64,000 bases of DNA from Ixodes scapularis. Its lineage: Eukaryota; Arthropoda; Arachnida; Ixodida; Ixodidae. The stretch covers positions 109,730,831 through 109,794,830 of the forward strand of contig NW_024609846.1 of NCBI RefSeq assembly GCF_016920785.2, given 5' to 3'. How positions within the stretch are numbered: the stretch's first letter is position 1; every line of letters begins with the position of its first letter. Both the position numbers and the translations under genes were made by a program. Under the pieces are notes generated by a model. It saw only the letters and a program-made list of their open reading frames with translations, ran no database searches and had not been told where the DNA came from. Shown here piece after piece: positions 47,302 to 57,842 of this stretch.

Positions 47302-47484
47302 GCTACTTGGTTGCCTCAAGATCTGGAGATCCCAGTGGCACCAAGCTTGGACTCAATCTTCTTCTGTGGTGCGGCCAGGACCATGGGGGAGGTAATCCCA
47401 GCAACAAGAGCATCACAGTGTCTCCCTGCCTGTGACTTTCGATTAGCATCACGACAAGACAGTCCTCATGCCACCAAGTGTTAG
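47302..47484 (+). other. Exon-like segment in the inverted-repeat arm
   Basis: It is flanked by TTTTATTTCCAG and GTATGC. Open to a TAG in one frame (60 codons) and equally open in the mirror copy (62330-62514, minus). The two copies differ by about seven amino-acid changes against one silent change, which argues against a selected protein. It may be a non-coding RNA exon or chance. Confidence 0.25.
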
Positions 47485-48677
47485 GTATGCTACTCAAAAT
47501 AAGCATTCTTACCTATTCTTAAGTGAAACAGCAAAAGCACTACTAAGCCTAAAATGCAAAAAAAAACATTCAAATCTCGTGTTGGATGGAGTTCCAATTA
47601 CAAAAAGGCGTCTGCAGACATGATTTACATGTGAACTTAAAGCCCACGGATGTAGGTTCGACGGAGTCACAGAAATAACTTCCCGCAGATGGCTTCGCTA
47701 CTGCCATACCCAAACAAATTCTTAAAATAATAATTGTGTTGCGTTGGTGTCATTAATCTTATGTACCTACCCCACCCAGCAGTCGGGAGATGTGAAGTAT
47801 AAAAAAAATGGGAAGTTGCACATTGTCAGCTCTGCAAAGATAATATATTGAACCGAGCATAGCACGTTCAACTTAAGAAAGCAATTCAGTGCAGGCCTAG
47901 TTTTAAGCTTCACATATTTGTTATTGCCCTTCATAATGAAGTAAAAACTGCTTAAGTTGTGGCCCACTACAGGCTTTCTATTAGTGTTAAAAAGTGTTAT
48001 GGCAGTTTAAACAGCTCGCTCCAAATATTTTCTTGAAATGCATAGGTTTATGGAAATTATTATGTGGATGTTTGCAGACAGTCATGGTGAGACCAATCTT
48101 TAGTGCCAAGTGTTCCACTTATTCAGAGTTAGTTGAGTCTGTAAATATTGTAGGTCGCAAATTAAAATTTTATGGTATGCAATGGGCACAATCATCCGTA
48201 ATGACTAGCTCTACCTAGGGGAACTTTATACGTTTACTACGGCAAGATGGTTTCACAAAACTAAGTATTTAGTTTATTCAACTCCTGCACTTACCTTATC
48301 TCTAGAAACTTTTTATATTCTTTACGATGCTGAGTTAGGATTCTGGAAGTAGTTTTTCGAGAACTACGCTAGACATTCCAGTCCATAATTTTTCTCGCGA
48401 AGAATTCGAGAGAGCCAAACCTTGTAATATACGGATGGAACTCGCAGAATGATGTGACTGGCAGTTTGAAACATTCGGCACTGTAACAGTAACAATGACA
48501 TGTCACTTGCCTATGTAATGCTCATTGTCGCAGATCAAACTGCTTTTTCCGTCTGCACTCATTTTCAGTGGACTCATTCAGCGAACTCGCACCCGAGACT
48601 GCAGCGCTGGGTTCTGCGAAGTAATTTGCATGAATATAGATGCAACAGGTTTCTTTGAGTGTGCGTCTAACACGTAT

Positions 48678-48870
48678 TCTTCATGTTGAATCTGCTACTG
48701 TATTCATGACCATGTCCTTAATTGTATCCACATTCCAGCTTATTTTTATTTTGACATTTGAGTTTTCTTCAGTACTTTTCTCAACATCTGTGCTTGTTGA
48801 GCCGTACTCAAGACCATTAATCTTGTCTTTCACTATTACATTAATATATAAAAATGTTGATGCCGAGTGA
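48678..48870 (-). other. Short open segment conserved in both arms
   Basis: The minus strand encodes KDKINGLEYGSTSTDVEKST and ISWNVDTIKDMVMNTV, ending in a stop. An acceptor-like TAATGTAATAG precedes it. The mirror copy (60960-61143, plus) differs by one silent and one replacement change over about 50 codons. It might be a terminal exon of an unrecognised gene; no family assigned. Confidence 0.25.
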
Positions 48871-49432
48871 GAATTCAAGGTCCCGAATCCCTCGTGCGAG
48901 TTAAATAAGAACCAATAAAAAGCTCTACAAAGGAAATTTTGTTAAAGGAGGCTGTATAACCATTAAAATAGCACATGCCATGGTAAAAAAAAAAAGAATA
49001 CAAATTCTTGTTAGGTATGCAAGGATGATACTGCTGTGCTGTTTCTGATGTGTCACAAAAAAAAATCAGTGCCATACAGTGTTCCTTATGGAGGTACAAA
49101 GTGTTGAATTCAAAGCCCAGAAGTTTTATTCAAGAATGTTCCTTAATACAAATGTATTTAGAGATCTGAGCCACTGACTCATACATGACTATGTGGCGAA
49201 CATTCATTTTCACGTGCATTATAGTTTACAAGGTCTAGTCTGCATTGATTTATTGCATTCATGCTGAAACTGGGAGGGGTTCTCTGGGTATGAATAAAGA
49301 TATAAACATTTCTTGAAATCAAAACATTTGAGAACGGACAAAAGGAAGGATCTGAGAACGGTATCTTAGATTCTCTTCTCTTTTTCTTATCTCTAATTTT
49401 CACCTTATTTCACCTGATGCATTTAGTTTTTT

Positions 49433-49868
49433 TAGCGCAGCTCTTAGCACCCGTTTCCGCGTTTCGCAGCGTCGCTGTCAGCGTAACCACCCAACTAAAC
49501 TTGGCAGGAAATTGAATTAATGTTGCGGTCATGTGACGTTAATATTTCCGCTAAGTCTAGCTGAGAAACTGAATTTTTTATGGATGACATGACACGGTCA
49601 TGCAACGTCATTTTCCCCGCTACTTTTAGCGGGAAAACTGCATTTGTGTTGAGGTCATGTGACATCAATTTCCGCGCTAAATTTAGTGGAAAACTTAACC
49701 CGCTAAATTTAGTGGGCCAATTTTCCCGCTAAATTCAGGGAAATTTCCCGCTAAATGGGAGGGAGCAGAAGAGTAGGAGGGTTAGGGGGTGGGGGGTCAT
49801 AGCCTCCCATCCTCCTCTTCAAGATCTGTGCTCTAATTTCACATTACAGAGAATTGTAAACATCTCAT
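49433..49868. repeat. Dispersed repeat, copy in left arm
   Basis: Same ends as 19405-19745 (GCGCAGCTCTTAGCACCCGT at the left, AAGATCTGTGCTCTAATTTC at the right). The interior here is built of degenerate units around TTTCCCGCTAAATTTAG and GGTCATGTGACGT rather than C tracts. Confidence 0.6.
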
Positions 49869-50437
49869 ATTTCATCTCATGTTTATTCAACTTTTATATT
49901 GCAGGTGCGCTTGCAGCACAAATCTGGGTTGTGCTGATCCTCTACGCACAAGTTAGGAACTCCTGAGTGGCAAGAGTGGGAGTTTGGTCTGACAGCTCAA
50001 GGGACACCATTGTTCAGTATTGAATTTTTAATTATCTTCTTTTGAGCAAAGTTAAGCTTTGCTGCTTGCAGTTCTAAAAATAAATACCTGCAACCAAATT
50101 TACCACGTCACGACATTTTGCCTCTGCTCTTAGTGCTCCTGGTGAGCCTCGGATAAGAGCTTACTGGTGTGAAAACATCATGCTTGTTTGATACCACTCA
50201 CTGATGTAGAGACTCGCTGACATCCAGCATTCCAATGAAACGCTGGATGTCCACAAGTCTTTCTTGAACAATGCAAGTGGGAAAGGAACCATACAATCGT
50301 ATCGTATTGGAGGACATTCTAGAGAGTGTTTTTTTTTTGTATGTTTTACAGATATTTTTAAGAAAGCCGTAAAAGCTACATTTACGCGGTCTGTGCACGT
50401 GAGTTATATGGCCAGGGTGGCATAGTATAAAAGGCTA

Positions 50438-50847
50438 CACTCTAAAAAAAAGGGGGTGTAGACGTTACACCCCTTGTCACATATACGACACCCCAAAACT
50501 TCAGTTGGATGTACAACGCACTGACGTTGTACCGACGCTACCAAATTTCACGAGCGGCTTGATAGCCGAGTTGTACAACTCATTAAAATAGTTAATGTAA
50601 GTGTGACTGACTGCAAAAAAAGTCATCGGGGTTTTCTAGGCTCAACTGCAAAATCTGTGTGTTTTCTTCTTGTAGACTTTGGTATGTACTTTTGCTGCTT
50701 AATATGTTATATCTCACCGTTCTCAAGCACCTTGCAAAAGTTGGGCCAGACAGTATGACGTCAGCGCGCTGTACGTCGAACAGAAGTTTTGGGGTGTCGT
50801 ATATGTGACAAGGGGTGTAACGTCTACACCCCCTTTTTCTTAGAGTG
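50438..50847. mobile_element. Tc1/mariner-type MITE with TA duplication
   Basis: 410 bp, with 65 bp terminal inverted repeats (50438-50502 and 50783-50847) that differ at only a few positions and start CACTCTAA. It is flanked by TA at 50436-50437 and 50848-50849. The mirror arm near 59400 has the uninterrupted site with one TA, so the insertion happened after the arms duplicated. No ORF. Confidence 0.9.
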
Positions 50848-52060
50848 TAATTTGTAATGATCAGTTGGCTTATTACAGAGATGTGACAGTCTTCTTTCAG
50901 AAAACTAGATGGAGGTTCATTCTAGCGTAGTTTTATCCCGCGAATCTGAATATGCCGTTTGTTTTCCACAAAGATATAACTAAACGTGAGAAAACACAAA
51001 AAACATCCTACCAATAGTGACATCGTAAGAAAACCTTTCGGCCGCCAAGCGTGTCGCTTAAGGGCCGCGCGTCCAATCTCAAGTTTTCTAGGTATATTCT
51101 CCCGCATTGGCACCAGTCGTGACACATTTTTCTGCCCTTTTAAAAAATAGCACGTGCGTGCATAGCTTTGATAGGTGCTGAAGATGCATGAGCAAAGATT
51201 TCGAAAGCTGCTTTTGTGACGTCGCTCTTCAGGGAAGTGCTTTCACAGCGCTTAAAAAATGACTATGCAGCCTCGATTCATAAAATTGCCAAATAATTTT
51301 GATATTTGAGATTCTGGAGGTCATATGAAGAAGATTTAAAAGTGTTTTCTCAAATACAAAACTGCTTCAGCCTCTCTCTAAGTATAGTATGTTCCTGAAA
51401 TTTTTAATCAGTGAAAATAGACCCATGGTTCCAATTAGAAACTTGCTAAGCATCATCAAAACACACTAAATCAACTTTCTTTGTGAAGATATAAAACAAG
51501 AGCAGCATTTGATGGCGTTCTAAAAAAATGGTCAATTTGGACGCGTTTCCAGACTTTGGCTTCTTACCAGGGCGCATCTTTGCACCTGCAGTCCTGCTGC
51601 CCGGTGGCCGCAGTGCAAAGCCGCCCCCTGGCCTCCCTCGTAGGATGGAGGGAAGCAAGGCGCACGTGCGTTGCGTGTCTAAGGGGGAACAGGACCTTGG
51701 GCGCAGAGATGAGCTCTGACAAAAAACTGAAACCTAGAAACTCGTCCAAATAAAGCGTTTTTACAGAACGCGTAAAAGGCTACCCCTGCATTATATCCTT
51801 CTAAAAAGAGTTGATTTTGTGGTTTTCAATGATTCAGCAAGTTCTAATGGAAACCATATTTTCATTTTCACTAATTAAAAAGTTAATTAACAAATTGTAT
51901 TTAATTATCTGACTGATCGTTACGATGAGGCCCCTATACTATGTACGCCTGGCCGTATAACTCGCCTGCACAAACCGCATTAATTAAGCTTTCACGACCT
52001 TTCTAAATGTATATGTAAAGCTTAAAACTAAATCGCCCTGTACAACAATGAAAAGGCGAA

Positions 52061-52098
52061 ACCAGCATGTTGGAGCCATATGGCTCCAACATGCTGGT
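52061..52098. repeat. Perfect 38 bp palindrome
   Basis: ACCAGCATGTTGGAGCCA and its complement meet at the centre CATATG; flanking bases extend it imperfectly to about 58 bp. A slightly altered version is at 58120-58157 in the other arm. Confidence 0.85.
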
Positions 52099-52099
52099 A

Positions 52100-52330
52100 T
52101 CACCTTTTCGCTGGTATAGGTTGTCCCATATTACGTTATGCATGTATGGTTCCACATGGTTCCGTCATATTCCACTACGCTGGTATAGGATGTCCCAATA
52201 ATACGACATGCTTGTATGGTTCCGCCTACCTGTATCGTTCCGCAATAATCCACTATAGTGGATCTGCCGTTTCGCTTGTATAGGATGTCCCATATTACGG
52301 TTACGCTTGCATGAGCCTTTTCCGCAATCT
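52100..52330 (+). repeat. Tandem repeat, about 75-88 bp units
   Basis: Three units share CGCTGGTATAGGATGTCCCA, a TATTACG block and TGTATGGTTCC. The mirror array is at 57870-58110. These arrays form the inner ends of the two arms. Confidence 0.7.
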
Positions 52331-52366
52331 TTCCAACATCGAAATTTTCCAACAGGGTAGGGCGCG

Positions 52367-53300
52367 GGAGCGGCGGTTGGAGAGTAGGTAGACTCGTTAC
52401 CGGCGCCTCCGCGTCGCTCGGATTCCGTTCTCATGTTTTTCGCGGACGGAGACATTCACTAAATATGCGCGGATAGTCACAATTTCTAAATCCCGGGGCC
52501 AAAATCTTGTTTTGCGAATGCTTCTTTCCAAAACAGGAACTCGAGTGATGCTTCGTCAACTTCATCGAAAGCTTGCGGCAGCCATTATTGACGAGGGGGC
52601 TAAAGTATTTATTAGGGGAGCAACTCCATGTGGGAACAACGAAATGCCCGCGGGACGAACTGCACAAGTTACCGCTTTCGAATAGAGGGCGCTTGGGTCG
52701 TGGGGATGAAAGATGGCGATTGGTCCCTTTACGCAACCTTCTTTTTTAGAGTGTAGGGAGATGAAGGGTCACATTTATGTTAAAATAGGTTAAACACTAC
52801 CTGTTCACTTCATCTTGTGAAATGGGACCATTTCGTGAAAGGCCTCGAGAGTCAATGCAAAGTTGGTGGCAGCAAACATCGAAATCATTACATGACATTA
52901 AAGGAAAAATCATCCGCTCACACAGCACACAGAAGCAGGTGATTTCTGATTATTATATCTAAACGTGCAAAATAATGAATGGAAAGTATAATCAACCCAT
53001 GTTTGCATATTTCCGGTAGTTTATTATATTGCAGGTTCCATGAGAAAGATGAACTCATCCGACGGTCCTGTTCTCTACAGAGGACGTCTTCTCATCTGCA
53101 GCTGTCCAAGTCCAGGTGGAGGACCTGTCGGTGGATGTTGGCGACGTCATCCATTGCGTCAGCCTCATGATCGCGATGTATTGGACTTTTGATATTTAAT
53201 ATGCAACGAGGATCAAGTCTACCTTGGCTCTCTTTGAGCGCACGTTCGGGCTAAAAGAAACACCACTGGAAAGGGTTACCCTGAAGCGTCTTGGAAGGCT
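52367..53300. other. Spacer of the inverted repeat, left part
   Basis: No gene recognised. TTTTTTAGAGTGTA at about 52742-52756 resembles the terminus of the CACTCTAA MITE family and may be the end of a second, degraded member covering 52370-52756. Confidence 0.35.
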
Positions 53301-53306
53301 ACAAGC

Positions 53307-53471
53307 CAGGCACGTAGCCAGGGGGGGGGGGGGGGGGCGCATGGGGGACGGCCCCTCCCCCTCCGAAATCTTGCATTTTGCTGGAACCTCTCCTCCCCCC
53401 TCCCCTAGTACAACATTTTATCATGGGCGCCCCCCCCCCCCCCCCGAAACAAAATCCTAGCTACATGCCTG
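53307..53471. mobile_element. hAT MITE (CAGGCACGTAGCCAGG family), copy 2
   Basis: 165 bp between perfect 8 bp duplications CTACAAGC (53299-53306 and 53472-53479). The left end is CAGGCACGTAGCCAGG; the right end has two changes from the complement. G- and C-homopolymers fill the subterminal parts. Confidence 0.85.
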
Positions 53472-53945
53472 CTACAAGCTTTTACTAAATAATATTTTTT
53501 TATGATTTTGACCTTAATTGTTTAACCTTTTGATTTTACAATAAAAACGTGGTTGACATTATAGTTGGCTGACATGACTGGCAAGACTGTTTTTTTTAAA
53601 TGCCTGAATTGCTTGTCTCTTGAAGTTTTCAGTTAACTTCTGATGCCGGCACATTGCTAGAGAGTATTATTCTCTTTTCTGAGGAACCTCCTCGAGGTGC
53701 ATCCTTAAGGAACTTGGCACGCAAAGAAATCAGAAATCTCTCATATGACAGCTGACCTCAGGAATCGCCCGTCCAGCACACCTGAACAAGCCAGTTAGCT
53801 GAGTCTCGGGGTATGAAAAAGTGCCCTCACAATTTGGAGCTACGCGAGACCTATGATGTAGAAAAGCGACCCCAAAAGTGGGGACTCACGGAAACCCTCG
53901 GGGGCTGTGTATGGTGTCTGACAGAAATCGCAATTATGGAGATCG
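53472..53945. other. Unassigned
   Basis: No gene recognised. The last part grades into the minisatellite. Confidence 0.35.
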
Positions 53946-54218
53946 CGCGAGTCCCTAGGTGTAAAAAAGGGCATCAAAAAGCACCTAATTTAGGGGAGAT
54001 CAGGTGATTCCCTGAGAGTTATAAGCGGTAGTAAATAATGCCTGAACTTATGGGTGTCACATCAGTACCTGGGTGTAACAATAGGCGTCGAAAAGTACAG
54101 TATTCAGAGGGGATCCGTTGACTCCCTGAGAGTTGAAAATGGTTCCATAGAATTCCTCTAATTAGGTTTGTAACATAAGTTCCTAAATGTAACAGAGGGC
54201 GCCAAACAGCACCCGAAG
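53945..54218 (+). repeat. Degenerate minisatellite, about 114 bp period
   Basis: Units begin near 53951, 54066 and 54180 and share TCCCTAGGTGTAA-like, GGGCATCAAAAAGCACC-like and TTCCCTGAGAGTT blocks. A more diverged unit may precede them. Confidence 0.55.
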
Positions 54219-54221
54219 TAA

Positions 54222-54757
54222 AGCGCCAGACACATGGACGGCAGAATCGTCCGATCCGACGTCCGACGATTGCCGCACTCGATAGTTTGAGACACACGCA
54301 TCCGACCTTGCATGCGACGCGACGATCCGTTCGGCTTCGCCCAGGCGATCCAAGCACACCAGCGGAGGTCCGCGTTCATAGATCTCTGGTCCCAGACTGA
54401 CGGTTTAGCTCGCACGAGCGAAGTTAGGAGCTCGTTCTCGCTAGCGCGTGCATTCTTTGCCGGTGCCATCTTTTTCGAATGGGTCAGCGGGATCCACGCG
54501 TCCGGCTTCCCGTCGCCCGTCCCGTTTTCTTATATGTCCGTCGGACCTAGTACGGCATCATGACGCTCGCGCTAGCTGTGCCGTAATTGGCTGGACGCTT
54601 CCGACAATCCGTCCGCCGTGCGAAACTATCTGGCTCGTTGGACGCACGCCGGACCGCCGATCCGACGCCTGAAGCGACAAACTTTTTCGGAGCAGGCAGT
54701 CGTACTGCCGGATCGGACGTCGGATCGGATGGATTTTTCGCGCATGTGTCTCGCGCT
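54222..54757. mobile_element. PIF/Harbinger-like MITE
   Basis: 536 bp with TAA on both sides (54219-54221 and 54758-54760), matching the TWA duplications of PIF/Harbinger elements. Ends AGCGCCAGACACATG and, inverted, AGCGCGAGACACATG. The inverted similarity continues with CATCCGATCCGACGTCCGA-like sequence. The long open frames through it are GC-rich artefacts. Confidence 0.75.
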
Positions 54758-54820
54758 TAAAGGTGTCGGTTGAGGCCTTGAGGGGGGTGCTAAGTGATCC
54801 CGTATATTTCATCATTGTTG

Positions 54821-55000
54821 TGTTCGTGCCGAAAACAGCTACACCACCGAATAATAACTGCGTTTTATTCTGTGACTTCCATCAGCGACCGCTTGTCCTT
54901 CTGCTGCTCGAAAGTTCCTTCACGCGCCCTCTGCTCGTGCACGCACGTGGTGCTCGTCGTCGTCGTCGGTGCACTAGTTCAATCGCTATCGATTATGACA
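54821..55000 (-). repeat. 3' LTR of the deleted Gypsy element
   Basis: 180 bp, TG...CA bounded on both strands. Contains an in-sequence run of GTC repeats. Preceded on the minus strand by a purine tract. Confidence 0.85.
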
Positions 55001-55025
55001 CTTCCCCCCCCCCCCCCCCTTTAGA
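55001..55025 (-). promoter_or_regulatory. Polypurine tract
   Basis: On the minus strand AAAG then a run of about 16 G and AAG ends next to the 3' LTR. Confidence 0.7.
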
Positions 55026-56812
55026 GACAGTCACCATATCGTTCAGGCAGCCTTCTAAGTCGCACCGGTCTGGATGATGCTTCGTCGGGTTGTGTGCTAG
55101 AGACTGGTACTGGCGTATTGTGCTCGACGTTTTCTTTTGGTGGTTCACCATTGATTGGAATAGTTCACTGGGGCGCTGGGCCTCGAGCTGGTTTTCTACT
55201 CGTGTCCTCCAGACACGCTTCCGCAAGCGGCTGGTTTGATTGTTGGTTAGCTTGGTTGCTGATGGGGTCCTCATGGCGCCGAACAGCCCTCGCTTCGTAG
55301 CGACTAGCCGGGATCGAGATCCTATCCTCTTTGTGACAGTTCCCGGCATCCAGTGCCCCGGCTGGGTGAAATCTTTCACAAATACGTTTCGGCCGATAGA
55401 AATGTTCCTGGGGGAACAAGTATTCTTAGTATTTTCTTCGGTTTTCCTCCCTTGGTCGGTTTGGATACGACTCAGCCGAGTGATTGCAGTTAACAATTGA
55501 CGTCCAAACATCAGCATGGCTGGCGTGTTCCGCTGTTGCAATTGGTTTATTCCCCGTACTCTGATGTGGAGAGCTTGGAACCAATCGCGCCCCAAGAGGT
55601 TGCAGCCGGATCCCTTGATTACCAGAAGCTGTAGCACAAAGTCCTTAGACTTGAACCTGACGGCAGCCTGGAAACGTCCAAGGAGCTTTAGTCCTCCTCC
55701 GCTCCAAGTGTGCAATTCTGTGTCGTCGTGCGTAAGCTTCGGCGGAGTCCGGGGCCATGTGTTGCGGAAGGTTTCCTCGCTGATCAATGAGCAGGCAGCA
55801 CCCAAATCCACTTCGAATACGAGCGACTTGCCATCAATTCGAAGTGTAACCTGGAACTTGGGGACGTCTGCAATCGTCGCCAGCTTGTTAAGCTCATAAA
55901 ATGAGCATCCAGGGCTGGTTGCTGCCCCGCTCGTTTCTTCTGTCGCTGCCATCATGTGGTTGGCTTTCTTGCGTGTCTTGCTTCCTTGTTGCTTTTTCTT
56001 AGCGATGCAAGCATTTTCAATATGTCTGCGCTTGTTGCAGTACCTGCAGTCCGTATTTTTGAAACGGCACTCCTGCGGATCATGTTGTCGTGTACAGCGG
56101 TAGCAACGGCGTACCTGCTGTGTCGAGGAATCCTTGTTTTTCTTTTCAGTTTTGTTGACTTGGGGCTCAACTTTGCTTTTGATTTCTTTATGTTGCTTAG
56201 ACGCGCTCTCAGCTCTGACTGCAATGTCCAAAGCTGCAGAAAATGTCAGATCTTGTTCTGCGAACAGGCGTTGCTCCAGTAGCTCGTCGCGTATGCCGCA
56301 GACAAATCTGTCGCGCAGCATGGTGTCCAAGGCCAGTCTGGTGTCCTGCCGTGGCGTTGCTGGTGTCCCAGTAGTAGCCTCGGTAGCGTAGGTCGAAGCT
56401 GCCGGTGGATGCTGCGATGACGTCGTTGCAACAGCTGTTGTTGAGGTAGTCGGTAGACTGAAGTTCCAATCTACTGCCAATTGCTTCAGGGCCGCGACTT
56501 AGTCATTTATCGACTCGTCGGCGAGCTGGTTCCTGCGCTGGAGCTTGAACCGGCTGTAGAGCTCCGAGGCCTGAGGGTCAAAATATGCTCCAAGGATGGA
56601 CACAAGTTCCTCGCAGCTGACAGTGGCAGGTGTTCTAGGAGCTACCAAAGCTCCGACGATGTCGTAAGTCTCCGGGTCACAAAGCGTAAGCAGCAGTTCT
56701 CTCTTCTTTTCTACGTCGTGATTGAATTTGCCACGAAGTAGAAACCTAAGCGCTCGATCCATGACGACCAGGACTTGCCTGTGAAGGCTTCAATGGTTCC
56801 TTGCGTCGGCAT
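55026..56812 (-). pseudogene. Gag-protease fused to an integrase tail by internal deletion
   Basis: The start is the minus-strand ATG at 56812 (MPTQGTIEAFTGKSW). A frameshift near 56720-56745 moves to the frame with DVEKKRELLLTL, then a TAA at 56501-56499. The open frame then runs from 56480 to 54993: capsid C-part (DTMLRDRFVCGIRDELLEQR), two zinc knuckles (CYRCTRQHDPQEC; CRYCNKRRHIENAC), and an aspartic-protease-like domain in which the usual D-T/S-G is DLG (FEVDLGAACSLI). After LLGRDWF it changes abruptly to NTPAMLMFGRQL and NVFVKDFTQPGHWMPG, typical of the integrase C-terminus, so about 2.5-3 kb of pol is missing without breaking the frame. Confidence 0.85.
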
Positions 56813-56844
56813 GGCTTGCGGTGGCTGTGCCAGGCTTCGTTCGC

Positions 56845-56866
56845 TCGTAGTCCCTCGTCGCCAGTG
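56845..56866 (-). promoter_or_regulatory. Primer-binding site of the deleted Gypsy element
   Basis: On the minus strand TGGCGACGAGGGACTACG begins about 7 nt after the 5' LTR; the TGG is complementary to a tRNA CCA end. Confidence 0.6.
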
Positions 56867-56869
56867 TTA

Positions 56870-57049
56870 TGTTCGTGCCGACAACAGCTACACCACCGAA
56901 TAATAACTGGGTTTTATTCGATGACGGCCCTGAGCGACCGCTTGTCCTGCTGCTGCTCGAAAGTTTCTTCACGCATTGTCTGCTCGTGCACGCACGTCGT
57001 GCTCGTCGTCGTCGTCGGTGCACTAGCTCAATCGCGATCGATTATGACA
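56870..57049 (-). repeat. 5' LTR of the deleted Gypsy element
   Basis: 180 bp partner of 54821-55000. Its outer edge abuts a (CAT)n tract that is the tail of the adjacent LINE. Confidence 0.85.
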
Positions 57050-57842
57050 ATCATCATCATCATCATCATCATCATTTATTAAACCTTGAAGGCCCTTACG
57101 GGCATTACACAACGGGGGAATACTCGCTGAAAAAAAATTATATAAAAGAACAAAGAAAAAGGGGGTTACATGCTGGACAACATTGCTAAAGCAACAAAAA
57201 CAGGGGAAAAAATGAACACTCAAAACACCTTGAGAAAAAGCATCTGATTAAACAGAAAAATACACAAATAAAACATTTCTATAAAGACGAAATGACTTTG
57301 CTATTAGTGCAACTGCAGATGAATGGTCAGTTGGAATATGAATGTGTTACGATCCGCCTGGGGGGGGGGGGGGGGGGTCAAGATGCTGTTAGGCAGGCTA
57401 TTCCAGTCTGTTATTGTTAATGGCAAGGGGGGGGGGGGTTAAGAAACGAAACTGACGAGGCGAAAATTGGACGAAGTTTAGAGACGCTATGAATGCGAGG
57501 AATTGTGCGAGTGGCTGGAAATAATAGTGAAGTTCTGATGTCATGGTTATGATAGTAAATCTTGCGAAAAAGAGAAAGGCGTTATAATTTTCTTGTAGAT
57601 GAGAGCAGATCAAGGCTAGCTTTCATTCGTAAAGGAGTCATTCTGGTGTCTCGTGAGTAATCCAAAAAAAGAAAACGAATCTATTTGCGTGATTTCGAAG
57701 TGCCTCTATGTTTGTTATAAATGAATGTTGCGAAGGGGACCAGATGGATGACACGTATTCAAGTTGCGATCTTACAAGTGTAGTGGAGCCTAGTTGTTAC
57801 ACTGATGATGGTGCTAGTTTTAGATTCCGTCGAAGATAGCCA
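57050..57842 (-). pseudogene. CR1/Jockey-like LINE 3' end
   Basis: From 57842 the minus strand encodes LGYLRRNLKLAPSSV, then LVRSQLEYVSSIWSP, IEALRNHANRFVFF and DYSRDTRMTPLRMKASLDLL, the usual C-terminal order of CR1/Jockey-clade ORF2 after the RT. Frames change several times and G/C runs interrupt it (57359-57377, 57427-57438). It ends with CNARKGLQGLIN and a (ATG)n tail at 57050-57076. The 5' end is cut at the edge of the inverted-repeat arm (57843). Confidence 0.75.

Larger units (their letters stand above)
45479..52366 (+). repeat. Left arm of a giant inverted repeat
   Basis: The arm matches the reverse complement of 57843-64000 throughout. Landmark pairs: 45483-45495 with 63984-63997, 46160-46190 with 63285-63310, 47302-47485 with 62330-62514, 48680-48870 with 60955-61140, 49180-49430 with 60410-60640, 52061-52366 with 57843-58157. 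Sampled stretches are about 94-98% identical by eye. This arm is about 730 bp longer, mostly because of a 410 bp MITE (50438-50847) and about 285 bp near 46846-47130 that the right arm lacks. No protein gene could be defended in it. Its true left limit is unknown because the partner leaves the window. Confidence 0.9.
54821..57049 (-). mobile_element. Internally deleted Ty3/Gypsy element
   Basis: Two 180 bp LTRs (54821-55000 and 56870-57049) in the same orientation flank 1.87 kb. On the minus strand the order is LTR, primer site, gag, protease, then directly an integrase C-terminal part, polypurine tract and LTR. Reverse transcriptase, RNase H and the integrase core are absent, so the copy is non-autonomous. 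LTRs differ at about 17 of 180 positions by eye. No clear target duplication. Confidence 0.9.

Noticed and set aside
53224..53460. Open frame through a G/C-rich stretch
   Set aside because: It is produced by the homopolymers of the hAT MITE at 53307-53471.
54312..54815. Overlapping open frames on both strands
   Set aside because: They fall within the Harbinger-like MITE, whose GC-rich inverted ends are open in many frames.
57056..57076. (CAT)n as a stand-alone microsatellite
   Set aside because: It is the tail of the LINE fragment read on the minus strand.
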